Source: Mesorhizobium ciceri WSM4083 (lineage in GTDB: Bacteria; Pseudomonadota; Alphaproteobacteria; Rhizobiales; Rhizobiaceae). From it: a DNA stretch of 64,000 bases. Positions 39,366 through 48,744 of the stretch are shown here, piece after piece. The translations under genes were made by a program, and so were the position numbers. Position 1 is the first letter of the stretch. Every line of letters starts with the position of its first letter. Under the pieces are notes generated by a model, which saw only the letters and a program-made list of their open reading frames with translations, had not been told where the DNA came from and did not search any database. The stretch lies in NCBI RefSeq assembly GCF_000519305.1, contig NZ_KI912610.1:777949-841948 (forward strand). Reading direction: 5' to 3'.

Positions 39366-40253
39366 GTGACCGCCGAAGACCGCATCCGCGCCCTGCCCTG
39401 CTGGACCGGCGGCATCGAGATCGCACCGCTGCCCGGCGGCCTGAGCAACGCGAATTATGTGGTTACGGACGCGGCCGGACGACATGTCGTGCGCTTCGGC
39501 AAGGACTATCCGTTCCACCATGTCTTTCGCGAGCGCGAGGTGATGACGGCGCGGGCGGCGCATGCCGCCGGTTTCGCGCCAGCCGTCCGCCATGCCGAAC
39601 CGGGCATCCTGGTGACGGAGTTTCTCGACGCCAAGACCTATCTCGCCGAGGACGTACGCGCCAATCTCGGCCGCGTCGCGGCCCTGATGCGCGGCTTCCA
39701 CCGGGAGATGCCCAATCACGTCTCGGGCGCCGGCTTCATGTTCTGGGTGTTCCATGTCATCCGCGACTATGCGCGCACGCTTGAAGAGGGCGGCAGCCGC
39801 AAGCGCAGCGACCTGCCGCGCCTTTTGACACTGGCCGACGAACTGGAGCGCGCGCAGAAACTGCTGCCTATCGTCTTTGGCCACAATGACCTGTTGCCGG
39901 CCAACATTCTCGACGATGGCAACAGGCTGTGGCTGATCGACTTCGAATATGCCGGCTTCAACACGGCGATGTTCGATCTCGCAGGCGCCGCCTCCAACGC
40001 CGGCATGAGCGACGAGGAATCCTTCGCCTTCCTGACCGCCTATTTCATGAAGGAACCGGACGAGGCGATCCGCCGTTCGCACGCGGCCATGCAATGCGCC
40101 TCGCTGCTGCGCGAGGCGATGTGGAGCATGGTCTCCGAGCTCTATCTCGACGCGCCGGGCATCGACTACGTCGCCTACACCGAGGAAAACCTCGCCCGGC
40201 TCGACGCGGCACTGGAAAACTACCGGACAAAATACGGGATACAGAAATCATGA
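39366..40253 (+). CDS. Choline kinase/aminoglycoside phosphotransferase-family kinase
   Basis: A 295-residue kinase-like protein of the choline/ethanolamine kinase group. The catalytic loop is HNDLLPAN (D175, N180) and the metal-binding aspartate is D192 in LIDFEYAG; an N-terminal lobe with GGLSNANYVV precedes it. The natural start is GTG 39366. Its stop overlaps the start of the flavoprotein gene (ATGA), showing tight coupling. It probably phosphorylates an amino alcohol, but aminoglycoside-type or other substrates cannot be excluded. Confidence 0.85.
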   Translation: MTAEDRIRALPCWTGGIEIAPLPGGLSNANYVVTDAAGRHVVRFGKDYPFHHVFREREVMTARAAHAAGFAPAVRHAEPGILVTEFLDAKTYLAEDVRANLGRVAALMRGFHREMPNHVSGAGFMFWVFHVIRDYARTLEEGGSRKRSDLPRLLTLADELERAQKLLPIVFGHNDLLPANILDDGNRLWLIDFEYAGFNTAMFDLAGAASNAGMSDEESFAFLTAYFMKEPDEAIRRSHAAMQCASLLREAMWSMVSELYLDAPGIDYVAYTEENLARLDAALENYRTKYGIQKS

Positions 40254-42703
40254 CATTGCCGAGCCAGGCCGCCATCGTCGTCATCGGCGGCGGCATCATC
40301 GGCTGTTCGACGGCCTATCATCTGGCGCGCGACCACAAGGCCGACGTGGTGCTGCTCGAGCAGGGTAAGCTGACCTCGGGTTCGACCTGGCATGCCGCCG
40401 GCCTTGTCGGGCAATTGCGCTCGTCGGCGTCTATCACCCGCGTGCTGAAATACTCCGTCGACCTCTACAAGGGACTGGAGGCCGAGACCGGCCTTGCCAC
40501 CGGCTGGAAGATGACCGGGTGCCTCAGGCTCGCCACCAATGCCGACCGCTGGACCGAGTACAAAAGGCTGGCGACGACAGCAAAAAGCTTCGGCATGGAC
40601 ATGCAATTGCTGTCGCCGGACGAGGTGAAAAGAATGTGGCCGCTGCTGGAGACCGGCGATCTCGTCGGCGCCTCCTGGCTGCCGACCGATGGCCAGGCGA
40701 GCCCCTCCGACATCACGCAGTCGCTGGCCAAGGGCGCGCGCATGCATGGCGCCAAACTGTTCGAGGATGTCCGCGTCATCGGCTTCGAGATGAAGGACGG
40801 CCGCATCACGGCGGTGAAAACCAACAAGGGCGACATTGCTTGCGACAAGGTGGTCAACTGCGCCGGCCAGTGGGCGCGGCAGGTCGGCGCCATGGCCGGC
40901 ATCAACGTGCCGCTGCAGCCGGTGAAGCACCAGTACATCATCACCGAGAAGATCGACGGTCTGGCGACCGACGCGCCGACCATCCGCGACCCGGACCGAC
41001 GCACCTATTTCAAGGAGGAAGTCGGCGGGCTGGTGATGGGCGGCTATGAGCCTAACCCGCAGGCCTGGGCGACTGGTCTCCCCGGCGACGACGTTCCCAA
41101 TGATTGGGAATTCAGGCTGTTCGACGACGACTACGACCATTTCGAGCAGCACATGAGCCAAGCGATCGCGCGCGTGCCGGCGCTGGAAACCGTCGGCGTC
41201 AAGCAGATGATCAACGGGCCGGAGAGTTTTACGCCGGACGGCAATTTCATTCTCGGCACAGCGCCTGAATGCGCCAACATGTTTGTCGGCGCCGGCTTCA
41301 ACGCCTTCGGCATCGCCTCGGGCGGCGGCGCCGGCTGGGTGCTGGCGCAGTGGGTGGTCGATGGCGAAGCACCGCTCGACCTGTGGGTGGTCGACATCAG
41401 GCGTTTTTCCAATTTGCACCGCGACCGTCAGTGGGTCTGCGACCGCACGCTGGAGGCCTATGGCAAACACTATACGATTGGCTTCCCGCATGAGGAATAT
41501 GCCAGCGGGCGGCCGCGCATCGTCTCGCCGCTCTACGAGCGGCTGAAACAGCAGCGCGCCGTGTTCGGCTCGAAGCTCGGCTGGGAGCGGCCGAACTGGT
41601 TCGCGCCCGAAGGCGTCGAGCCGCAGGACATCTATTCGATGGGCCGGCAGAACTGGTTCGCGGCGGTCGGCGACGAACACCGGCATGTGCGCGAAAAAGT
41701 CGGCATTTTCGATCAATCGTCTTTCGCCAAATACGAGCTGAGCGGGCCCGATGCGCTGAAGGCGCTGGACTGGATCTGCGCCAACGACGTCAGCAAGCCG
41801 GTCGGCCGGCTGACCTACACCCAGCTTCTCAACACACGCGGCGGCATCGAGGCCGATCTGACGGTGGCGCGGCTGGCCGAAGAGAAGTTCTACATCGTCA
41901 CCGGCACAGGCTTCCGCACGCATGATTCCTCGTGGATCGGCGACCATATCGGCGAAGGGCTCGATGCCACGCTGATCGACGTCACCGAGGATTTCGGCAC
42001 GCTGTCGCTGATGGGTCCTCGAGCGCGCGACGTGCTCTCGGCGGCGACCGAAGCCGACGTGTCGAACGCCGCATTCCCGTTCGGCCATGTGCGCGAGCTT
42101 GCCATCGCCGGCCACACAATTCGGGCGCTGCGCGTCACCTATGTCGGCGAGCTTGGTTGGGAACTGCATGTACCGATCGCGGCCACCGGCGAAGTCTTCG
42201 ACGCGCTGATGGCGGCAGGCGAGAAGCACGGCATCCGCCCGATCGGCTACCGGGCACTGGAATCGCTGCGGCTGGAAAAGGGCTATCGCGCCTGGGGCTC
42301 CGACATCACGCCCAACGACACGCCGCAGGAAGCCGGGCTCGGCTGGGCGGTCAAGCTGCGCAAGAACACCGATTTCGTTGGACGGCGCGCGCTCGAGAAG
42401 ACCAGCGGCGCGGCACTGAAGAAACGCCTTGCCGGCTTCACGGTCGACGACCCCGAGATCGTGCTGCTCGGCCGCGAAACCATCCTGCGCAATGGCGAAC
42501 CGGTCGGCTATCTCAGCAGCGGCGGTTACGGCTACACGCTGGGCAAGACCATCGGCTACGGCTATGTGCGCAACGCCGACGGGGTGAGCGACGATTTTCT
42601 CGCCTCGGGCGACTATGAATTGGTGGTTGCGATGGAGAGGACACCGGCCAAGATCCATCTCGAGCCGATGTACGACCCGGCAGGCGCCAGGGTCAAAACG
42701 TAG
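40250..42703 (+). CDS. FAD-dependent oxidoreductase with glycine-cleavage T-like domain (dimethylglycine/sarcosine dehydrogenase-like)
   Basis: An 817-residue two-part enzyme. Residues about 10-370 form a DAO-type FAD domain (VVIGGGIIGCSTAYHLA; STWHAAGL, where the histidine often carries covalent FAD), residues about 375-430 the FAO_M linker, and about 430-810 the GCV_T folate-binding domain with its C-terminal barrel (LNTRGGIEADLTVARL, RALESLRLEKGYRAWG). Such enzymes oxidatively demethylate N-methylated amino acids and hand the methylene to tetrahydrofolate. Coupling to a choline-kinase-like gene is unusual. The exact substrate is not evident. Confidence 0.9.
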   Translation: MTLPSQAAIVVIGGGIIGCSTAYHLARDHKADVVLLEQGKLTSGSTWHAAGLVGQLRSSASITRVLKYSVDLYKGLEAETGLATGWKMTGCLRLATNADRWTEYKRLATTAKSFGMDMQLLSPDEVKRMWPLLETGDLVGASWLPTDGQASPSDITQSLAKGARMHGAKLFEDVRVIGFEMKDGRITAVKTNKGDIACDKVVNCAGQWARQVGAMAGINVPLQPVKHQYIITEKIDGLATDAPTIRDPDRRTYFKEEVGGLVMGGYEPNPQAWATGLPGDDVPNDWEFRLFDDDYDHFEQHMSQAIARVPALETVGVKQMINGPESFTPDGNFILGTAPECANMFVGAGFNAFGIASGGGAGWVLAQWVVDGEAPLDLWVVDIRRFSNLHRDRQWVCDRTLEAYGKHYTIGFPHEEYASGRPRIVSPLYERLKQQRAVFGSKLGWERPNWFAPEGVEPQDIYSMGRQNWFAAVGDEHRHVREKVGIFDQSSFAKYELSGPDALKALDWICANDVSKPVGRLTYTQLLNTRGGIEADLTVARLAEEKFYIVTGTGFRTHDSSWIGDHIGEGLDATLIDVTEDFGTLSLMGPRARDVLSAATEADVSNAAFPFGHVRELAIAGHTIRALRVTYVGELGWELHVPIAATGEVFDALMAAGEKHGIRPIGYRALESLRLEKGYRAWGSDITPNDTPQEAGLGWAVKLRKNTDFVGRRALEKTSGAALKKRLAGFTVDDPEIVLLGRETILRNGEPVGYLSSGGYGYTLGKTIGYGYVRNADGVSDDFLASGDYELVVAMERTPAKIHLEPMYDPAGARVKT

Positions 42704-42704
42704 G

Positions 42705-43337
42705 TCAGGTCACGCGCAGTGCGAGACCGCGGCTTGGCACAGTGTCGGCTTCGCCAGGCATGGAGACGTAAGGGCGCGTTTCCTCGACGCGGGTGACGAG
42801 GCCTTGCGCCTCGAGCTCAGCGATGCGCGCGGCAAAACCCTGATCCCACAGCGTGTTCTTGACCGTCAGCACGATCACTCCGCCCGACCGGCAGATGCGG
42901 ATCAGTTCGTCCAGCCCCTCAGTGCCGACATGACCCGATGTGAAGACGCCGGCCGAGATGATCCCGGCATAGGCATCGTCGGCAAAGGGCAAATGACCGC
43001 CCAGCGCCAGGCAATGGAGCGCGGAATAGACGCCCTTGCGGGCCGCCTGATCCAGCATGCCTTGTGAAATATCGAGTGCCTCGACTTGCGGGTAACCAGC
43101 AATATCAAGCCATTCACCGATGAGCCCGGTGCCGGCCCCGGCATCGAGCAGCGGTGCTGAACCGCGCGGCAGATGGCGGGCCAGCAACGCAAGGCAGATC
43201 GTCGGATGGCGATAGCCGGCGGCCGACATGTCGGCGTCATAGGTTTCCGACCAGCGGTCATAGAGTGCGGCCACCTCTTCGGGCCGCTTTGCCGCGTAGG
43301 CCGCGCCGAGCGCGCCCTGATGTTTGCTGTCCGCCAC
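42705..43337 (-). CDS. Class I SAM-dependent methyltransferase
   Basis: A protein of about 210 residues with the SAM-binding motif LLDAGAGTGLIGEWL, motif II region VEALDISQGMLDQAA and the HLPFADDAYAGIISAGVF segment. The start is GTG 43337; the frame extends to 43457 without matching residues. It is convergent with the demethylase gene (one base between stops) and divergent from the second kinase gene. The small-molecule substrate is unknown; williams-beuren-type methyltransferases share this architecture. Confidence 0.8.
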   Translation of the reverse strand: MADSKHQGALGAAYAAKRPEEVAALYDRWSETYDADMSAAGYRHPTICLALLARHLPRGSAPLLDAGAGTGLIGEWLDIAGYPQVEALDISQGMLDQAARKGVYSALHCLALGGHLPFADDAYAGIISAGVFTSGHVGTEGLDELIRICRSGGVIVLTVKNTLWDQGFAARIAELEAQGLVTRVEETRPYVSMPGEADTVPSRGLALRVT

Positions 43338-43438
43338 TTTTATCCAGTCCGCCAATTTTTGATCTCGCAGTGATGATAGCCAAAGCGCGAAAATTGTGGA
43401 ACCGTCGCTGCGACAAATAACAGCGTGGGGGCGCAGGC

Positions 43439-44341
43439 ATGGTGACAGACGAGGCACGTGCGGCGCTGGACGACATTCCCATCCTGGCCGGCTACAGCGA
43501 GCCGCTGGAGCGGCTGGGTGGCCTCACCAACCTCGTCTTCAAGGCCGGCGACTTCTGCCTGCGCATTCCCGGCAAAGGCACCGAGGAATACATCAACCGG
43601 GCCAACGAAGCGGTGGCCGCGCGCGAAGCGGCAAAAGCAGGGGTCAGTCCCGAGGTGCTGCATGTCGATGCCGCCACCGGGGTGATGGTGACACGCTACA
43701 TCGCCGGCGCCGAAACCATGTCGCCGGAGAAATTCCAGACACGGCCGGGCAGTCCAGCCCGCGCCGGCGAGGCCTTTCGCAAGCTGCACAATTCAGGCGC
43801 GGTGTTTCCCTTCCGCTTCGAATTGTTCGCGATGATCGACGATTACCTCAAGGTGCTGTCCACCAAGGAGGTCGCCCTGCCCGCCGGTTATCATGACGTG
43901 GTGCACGACGCCGAGAGCGTGCGCTCGGCGCTGGCCGCCCATCCGCTGCCGATCGTCGCCTGCCACTGCGACCCGCTGTGCGAGAACTTTCTCGATACGG
44001 GCGACAGGATGTGGATCGTCGACTGGGAATATTCGGGCATGAACGATCCGCTCTGGGACCTTGGCGACCTCAGCGTGGAAGGCAGATTCGACACGGCGCA
44101 GGACGAAGAGATGATGCGCGCCTATTTCGGCGGCGAGGCCAGGCCGGCGGAGCGCGGCCGCATCGTCATCTACAAGGCAATGTGCGATCTGCTGTGGACA
44201 CTATGGGGACTGATCCAGCTCGCCAACAACAACCCAGTCGATGATTTTCGCGCTTATGCCGATGGCCGTTTCGCTCGCTGCAAGGCGCTCATGGAGACGC
44301 CGGAGTTTTCGCGGCATCTGGCGGCTGTACGTCAGGGCTGA
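43439..44341 (+). CDS. Second choline kinase-like phosphotransferase
   Basis: A 300-residue kinase-like protein with catalytic loop HCDPLCENF (D178, N183) and metal aspartate D195 in WIVDWEYSG, and an N-lobe GGLTNLVFKAGDFCLRIPGKGTEEYINR. The WEYSGMNDPLWDLGDL segment is the hallmark of choline/ethanolamine and LicA-type kinases. It is distinct from the first kinase of this region but of the same family. It is convergent with a DMT transporter, seven bases away. Confidence 0.87.
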   Translation: MVTDEARAALDDIPILAGYSEPLERLGGLTNLVFKAGDFCLRIPGKGTEEYINRANEAVAAREAAKAGVSPEVLHVDAATGVMVTRYIAGAETMSPEKFQTRPGSPARAGEAFRKLHNSGAVFPFRFELFAMIDDYLKVLSTKEVALPAGYHDVVHDAESVRSALAAHPLPIVACHCDPLCENFLDTGDRMWIVDWEYSGMNDPLWDLGDLSVEGRFDTAQDEEMMRAYFGGEARPAERGRIVIYKAMCDLLWTLWGLIQLANNNPVDDFRAYADGRFARCKALMETPEFSRHLAAVRQG

Positions 44342-44348
44342 GCCTGGA

Positions 44349-45272
44349 CTAATTCACGCCCTTCGGCACATTCTCCGGCGGCACCGTGGTCTCGACCACT
44401 TTCTGGCGGTGGAAGATGAACAGGCCGGCGAGGACGACAATACCCGAGCCGATCAGGATGCGCGGGCCGGGAACGTCGCCGAAGAACACCAGCCCGAACA
44501 CCACCGCCCACAGCAGCAGCGTGTAGTGCAGCGGCGCCAGCGTCGAGGCCGGCGCCAGCTTGAGCGCCCTGGTGATCATCAGATGGGCGCCGCAGGAGAC
44601 GATGCCAAGCAGCAGCATGGCGCCGAGATCGAGCGCCGACGGCGTCTGCCAGGCGCCGATGGTCAGGACGCCGCCGACCAGCAGCGTGCCGATGGTCTGC
44701 CATGTCACCAGATTGGTGTCGCTGGTGCCGCGCAGCCGGCGGTTGAGGATGATGGCGAAGGCGAAGGAGATACTGCCTACCAGCGCAAAACCCGATGACA
44801 GCGAGAACGCCGCCGAGGACGGTTTCAGCATGATCAGCACGCCGCAGAAGCCGAGCAGGATCGCCATCCAGCGGCGCCAGCCGACCTTTTCGCCAAGCAA
44901 GAGGTGCGAGAGTGCCGCGACATAGATCGGCCCGGCCATGTAGAAGCTCATCACATCGGCAAGCGGCAGATGGATCACGGCGGCGTAGAAGAGCGCGGTG
45001 TCGAGTGTCGTCATCACCACCCGCAGCAGCTGCAGTTCCAGGCGTTCCATGCGAAACAGCTTGGCCGTGCCTTGATTGGCGATCATCGGGCCGAGCACGA
45101 AAAAGGCGCCAATAGAGCGGATCAGCACCACCTGTCCGACGGAAAAGCTGGCGACCAGCCACTTGCCCATGGCGTCGTTCAGCGCAAACAGGAAGTCGCC
45201 GGCCAGCATCAGCAGAATGCCGGCCAAAAGCACATTCCTGATCGTTGAATTCTGCGCCACGGGCTGCGTCAT
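44349..45272 (-). CDS. DMT-superfamily (EamA) transporter
   Basis: A 307-residue membrane protein with ten predicted helices arranged as two EamA repeats (AGDFLFALNDAMGKWLVA and LVTWQTIGTLLVGGVLTIG begin the two halves). DMT proteins export metabolites such as amino acids or amines. The start is ATG 45272. Its position between the choline-kinase-like gene and the deaminase gene suggests nothing definite about its substrate. Confidence 0.88.
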   Translation of the reverse strand: MTQPVAQNSTIRNVLLAGILLMLAGDFLFALNDAMGKWLVASFSVGQVVLIRSIGAFFVLGPMIANQGTAKLFRMERLELQLLRVVMTTLDTALFYAAVIHLPLADVMSFYMAGPIYVAALSHLLLGEKVGWRRWMAILLGFCGVLIMLKPSSAAFSLSSGFALVGSISFAFAIILNRRLRGTSDTNLVTWQTIGTLLVGGVLTIGAWQTPSALDLGAMLLLGIVSCGAHLMITRALKLAPASTLAPLHYTLLLWAVVFGLVFFGDVPGPRILIGSGIVVLAGLFIFHRQKVVETTVPPENVPKGVN

Positions 45273-45378
45273 GCCGATCCCGATTCCTCCCTGGTAAGCC
45301 GGGTCGTAGACGGAAGCGGCTGCCTTGACGAGGAGAATTCGGGCGATGGGTAAGACCAGCGCCGGGAATCGGCTGTAT

Positions 45379-46659
45379 CTAGCTGGACATGTGCCGCCGG
45401 TTCACCATTCCCGGCCTTCCGTCGACGGACAGCCTGGTTTCCTGCTTCGTCCGCTCCGCCACCACCTTGCCCCTGGCGATGACGCACAGGCGCTCGGCGC
45501 GCAGCCGCAGGGCTTCGACCGGATTGCCGGCATCGAGGACGACCAGGCTGGCGCGCTTGCCGACCGCCAGGCCGAGATGATCGAGGCCCATGATCGCGGC
45601 ATTGACGTTGGTGACCATGTCGAAGCAGCGCGCCATCTCGGCCGGGCTCGACATCTGAGCGACGTGCAGACCCATGAAGGCGACATCGAGCATGTCGGCG
45701 GTGCCCAGCGAATACCAGGGATCGAGCACGCAATCCTGGCCCCAGCCGACGCGAATGCCGAGCGCCAGCATTTCCTTGACCCGAGTCAGGCCACGGCGCT
45801 TCGGGAAGGTGTCGTGGCGGCCCTGCAGCATGATGTTGATCAGCGGATTGGGAATGACCGAGACGCCGGCCTCGGCGATCAGCGGCAAAAGCTTCGAGAC
45901 GTAGTAACTGTCCATCGAATGCATCGAGGTGAGGTGCGAACCGGCGACCTTGCCGTGCAGACCAAGGCGCTGCGCCTCATAGGCAAGCTGCTCGATATGG
46001 CGCGACAGCGGATCATCGGTCTCGTCGCAATGCAGGTCGACCATCAGGCCGCGTTTGGCCGCGATTTCGCACAGCTCCGTTACCGAGCGCGTGCCGTCGG
46101 CCATGGTGCGCTCGAAATGCGGGATGCCGCCGACAATATCGACGCCCATGTCCAAGGCGCGGATGGTGTTCTCCCGTGCCGTCGGCGAGCGATAAAACCC
46201 GTCCTGCGGGAAGGCGACCAATTGCAGGTCGATATAGGGGGCGACCATTTTCTTGACCTCGAGCAGCGCCTCGACCGCCAGCAGGCGGTCATCGCAGACA
46301 TCGACATGGGTGCGGATGGCAAGCAGGCCCATCGACACCGCCCAGTCGCAATAGGCCAATGCGCGATCACGCACCGCCTCATGCGTCAAAAGCGGCTTCA
46401 ACTCGCCCCACAGCGAAATGCCTTCGAGCAGCGTGCCCGACGCGTTGATGCGCGGAATGCCCAGGGAGAGCGTCGCGTCCATGTGGAAATGCGGATCGAC
46501 GAAAGGCGGCGAGACCAGATTGCTGCTGGCGTCAACCTCGGTCTGGGCAGAATCCTGCAGAGTGGGCTCGATCGCCGCGATCGTCTCACCGTTGATGCCG
46601 ATGTCGGCAACCCTGCCATCAGGCAGCGTGCCGCCGCGAACGATAAGGTCGAAAGCCAT
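45379..46659 (-). CDS. Amidohydrolase, cytosine deaminase (CodA)-like
   Basis: A 426-residue metal-dependent deaminase. Metal ligands are in PHFHMD, LHCDETDD and GQDCVLDPW; RTHVDVCDD and VAFPQDGFYR are typical of the CodA/isoguanine-deaminase group. It would hydrolyse the amino group of a pyrimidine or related ring. It shares strand but not close spacing with the DMT transporter gene (106 bases). Substrate could also be a triazine or creatinine-like compound; cytosine is the default by similarity. Confidence 0.87.
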   Translation of the reverse strand: MAFDLIVRGGTLPDGRVADIGINGETIAAIEPTLQDSAQTEVDASSNLVSPPFVDPHFHMDATLSLGIPRINASGTLLEGISLWGELKPLLTHEAVRDRALAYCDWAVSMGLLAIRTHVDVCDDRLLAVEALLEVKKMVAPYIDLQLVAFPQDGFYRSPTARENTIRALDMGVDIVGGIPHFERTMADGTRSVTELCEIAAKRGLMVDLHCDETDDPLSRHIEQLAYEAQRLGLHGKVAGSHLTSMHSMDSYYVSKLLPLIAEAGVSVIPNPLINIMLQGRHDTFPKRRGLTRVKEMLALGIRVGWGQDCVLDPWYSLGTADMLDVAFMGLHVAQMSSPAEMARCFDMVTNVNAAIMGLDHLGLAVGKRASLVVLDAGNPVEALRLRAERLCVIARGKVVAERTKQETRLSVDGRPGMVNRRHMSS

Positions 46660-46828
46660 CTGTCGTCATCCCGTCAAAAGAATCATCTGATATCGCCGAG
46701 GCTGAAAATCGCATCCCGTCGATGCCACTTGCAACAGCGGTTTGTCCGCGGCGGCCGTGGATGGTTCCATCCGGCCGCAACTCCCTCTATAAGCCGCCTT
46801 CGTTGTCCCGGTTTCAAGGATCCGCCGT

Positions 46829-48583
46829 TTGTTTCGTTTCTTCCGCTCGACGGAAAACCAGCGCCTCGTTGCGAGGTTGATCCGGGAATCCTTTTACCAG
46901 CACAGGTTTGGCTACGGCGCCGCGATCTTGTCGATGCTTGTGGTGGCCGCCACGACCGGCGCCAGCGCCTGGATTCTCAAAGAGATCACCGACGAATTCG
47001 TGGTCTTCAAACGGATTGACCGCGTCAACCTGATTGCGGCAGGGGTCGCCACGATCTTCATTCTCAAGGGTCTCGCCAACTTCATCCAGGCCTATTTCAT
47101 GAGCCGGGTCGGCAACGCCATCATCGCCGACCGGCAGCGCAAGATCTACGACCGCATCCTGGCGCAAGGCATCGAATTCTACCATTCGACCTCGTCGTCC
47201 GACCTGATCACACGCATGACCAACAATGCGCAGGCGGCGCGCAACGTGCTCGACCTCGTTGTCACGTCCTATGTGCGCGATCTGTTGTCGCTGGTTGTCC
47301 TGGTAGGGGTCATGGTCTGGCAGCAGCCAGCCCTGTCTATAATCTGCTTCGTCGTCGGCCCGTTGGCTATCTACGGGGTCAACCGCATCCTCAAACGTGT
47401 TCGCAAGTTCGCCGCGATGGAGTTTCGCTCGGTCGGCCAGATCGTGCAGGTTATGCAGGAAACGGCAATCGGCGTGCGCGTCGTCAAATCCTTCAACCTC
47501 GAAGGCGCAATGCGCAACCGCATGTACAAGGCCGTGTCGGACGTCGAGAACCGGGCCAACAACATCGCGACGCTGGAGGCTGCGACAAGCCCGGTGATGG
47601 AGACGCTGGCCGGGTTGGCAATTGCCGGGGCCATCTTCGTCAGCGGCTTCCTGGTCTTGCAGGGCGGCCAGATGCCGGGAAACATCATGGCCTTCATCGG
47701 GGCGCTCCTGTTTGCCTATGAGCCGGCAAAGCGCCTTGCGCGCGTGCGCATATCGCTGGAAAGCGGCATTGTCGGCGTGCGCATGATGTTCGAGCTCGCC
47801 GACCAGCCGCTGACTCTGGTCGAGAAGCCGGACGCGAAGCCGCTTCTGGCCGGACCGGGCGAGATCCGATTCGACGCCGTCGACTTCGCTTATCAGAACG
47901 GGCCGCCGGTGCTGGACAGCTTCGATCTAACGCTTGAGCCCGGCAAGATGACGGCGCTGGTCGGGCCTTCCGGCGGCGGTAAGTCGACGATTCTAAACCT
48001 GATCATGCGCATGTACGACCCGAAGAGCGGCAAGGTGCTGTTCGATGGTCAGGATATTTCCCATGCGACGCTCGCATCGCTGCGGGAAAAGATCGCCTAT
48101 GTCAGCCAGGATACGTTCCTGTTTGCCGGCACCATCATGCACAACATCCGGCTTGGGCGCGAGGGTGCGACCGACGAAGAGGTGATCGCCGCCGCCAAGG
48201 CGGCCAACGCCCATGACTTCATCAGCGCGCAGGCGAAAGGCTACGAGACGGATGTCGGCGAGAATGGCGGCCTGCTGTCGGGCGGCCAGCGCCAACGGAT
48301 CTCGATCGCACGCGCCATGTTGCGCAATGCCGAGATCCTGCTGCTGGACGAAGCGACCAGCGCGCTCGATGCCGAATCGGAAGCGCTGTTCCGCGAAGCG
48401 CTGCAGCAATTGACGGAAGGCCGCACGACGATCGTTATCGCGCACCGTCTGTCGACCGTGCACCAGGCAGACACGATCGTGGTGCTCGAAGCCGGCAAGG
48501 TGGTGGAAAGCGGCCCGCACAAGACCTTGCTCAAGCAGGGCGGGCTCTACCAGAAGCTTTATGAGTATCAGTTGATGCCGTGA
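46829..48583 (+). CDS. ABC exporter, fused permease-ATPase (MsbA-like)
   Basis: A 584-residue half-transporter that works as a homodimer. Residues about 20-310 form the six-helix membrane domain; residues about 340-580 the ATPase, with Walker A GPSGGGKST, signature LLSGGQRQRISIARAM, Walker B ILLLDEATSALD and H-loop AHRLST. The start is TTG 46829, seven bases after AAGGA; no better start is available. MsbA-type members flip lipid A or export drugs and lipids; the substrate here is uncertain. It ends next to a nested inverted repeat. Confidence 0.9.
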   Translation: MFRFFRSTENQRLVARLIRESFYQHRFGYGAAILSMLVVAATTGASAWILKEITDEFVVFKRIDRVNLIAAGVATIFILKGLANFIQAYFMSRVGNAIIADRQRKIYDRILAQGIEFYHSTSSSDLITRMTNNAQAARNVLDLVVTSYVRDLLSLVVLVGVMVWQQPALSIICFVVGPLAIYGVNRILKRVRKFAAMEFRSVGQIVQVMQETAIGVRVVKSFNLEGAMRNRMYKAVSDVENRANNIATLEAATSPVMETLAGLAIAGAIFVSGFLVLQGGQMPGNIMAFIGALLFAYEPAKRLARVRISLESGIVGVRMMFELADQPLTLVEKPDAKPLLAGPGEIRFDAVDFAYQNGPPVLDSFDLTLEPGKMTALVGPSGGGKSTILNLIMRMYDPKSGKVLFDGQDISHATLASLREKIAYVSQDTFLFAGTIMHNIRLGREGATDEEVIAAAKAANAHDFISAQAKGYETDVGENGGLLSGGQRQRISIARAMLRNAEILLLDEATSALDAESEALFREALQQLTEGRTTIVIAHRLSTVHQADTIVVLEAGKVVESGPHKTLLKQGGLYQKLYEYQLMP

Positions 48584-48606
48584 TGGTGTTCCGGATGTTG
48601 GAGCCG

Positions 48607-48732
48607 GGCCCCCTCATCCAGCCGCTACGCGGCCACCTTCTCCCCGAGGGGAGAAGAGATCGTCAGCGCCGGGCGCCAGCCTCTTCTCCCCAGCGGGGAG
48701 AAGAGGCCGCGTAGCGGCCGGATGAGGGGGCC
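48607..48732. repeat. Nested inverted repeat, 28-bp arms enclosing two small hairpins
   Basis: The 28-base arm at 48607-48634 is inverted at 48705-48732 with one mismatch. Inside are CTTCTCCCC-GA-GGGGAGAAG-like hairpins at 48637-48656 and 48683-48703. It lies between the convergent ABC exporter and ilvD genes and shares its core with the hairpin at 29.9 kb. It may terminate both transcripts. Confidence 0.8.
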
Positions 48733-48744
48733 TGGGCGCGAACC

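Noticed and set aside
40220..42658. An 812-residue minus-strand frame opposite the dimethylglycine-dehydrogenase-like gene.
   Set aside because: It has no ribosome binding site and no recognisable domain, and the plus-strand gene has clear FAD and GCV_T motifs.
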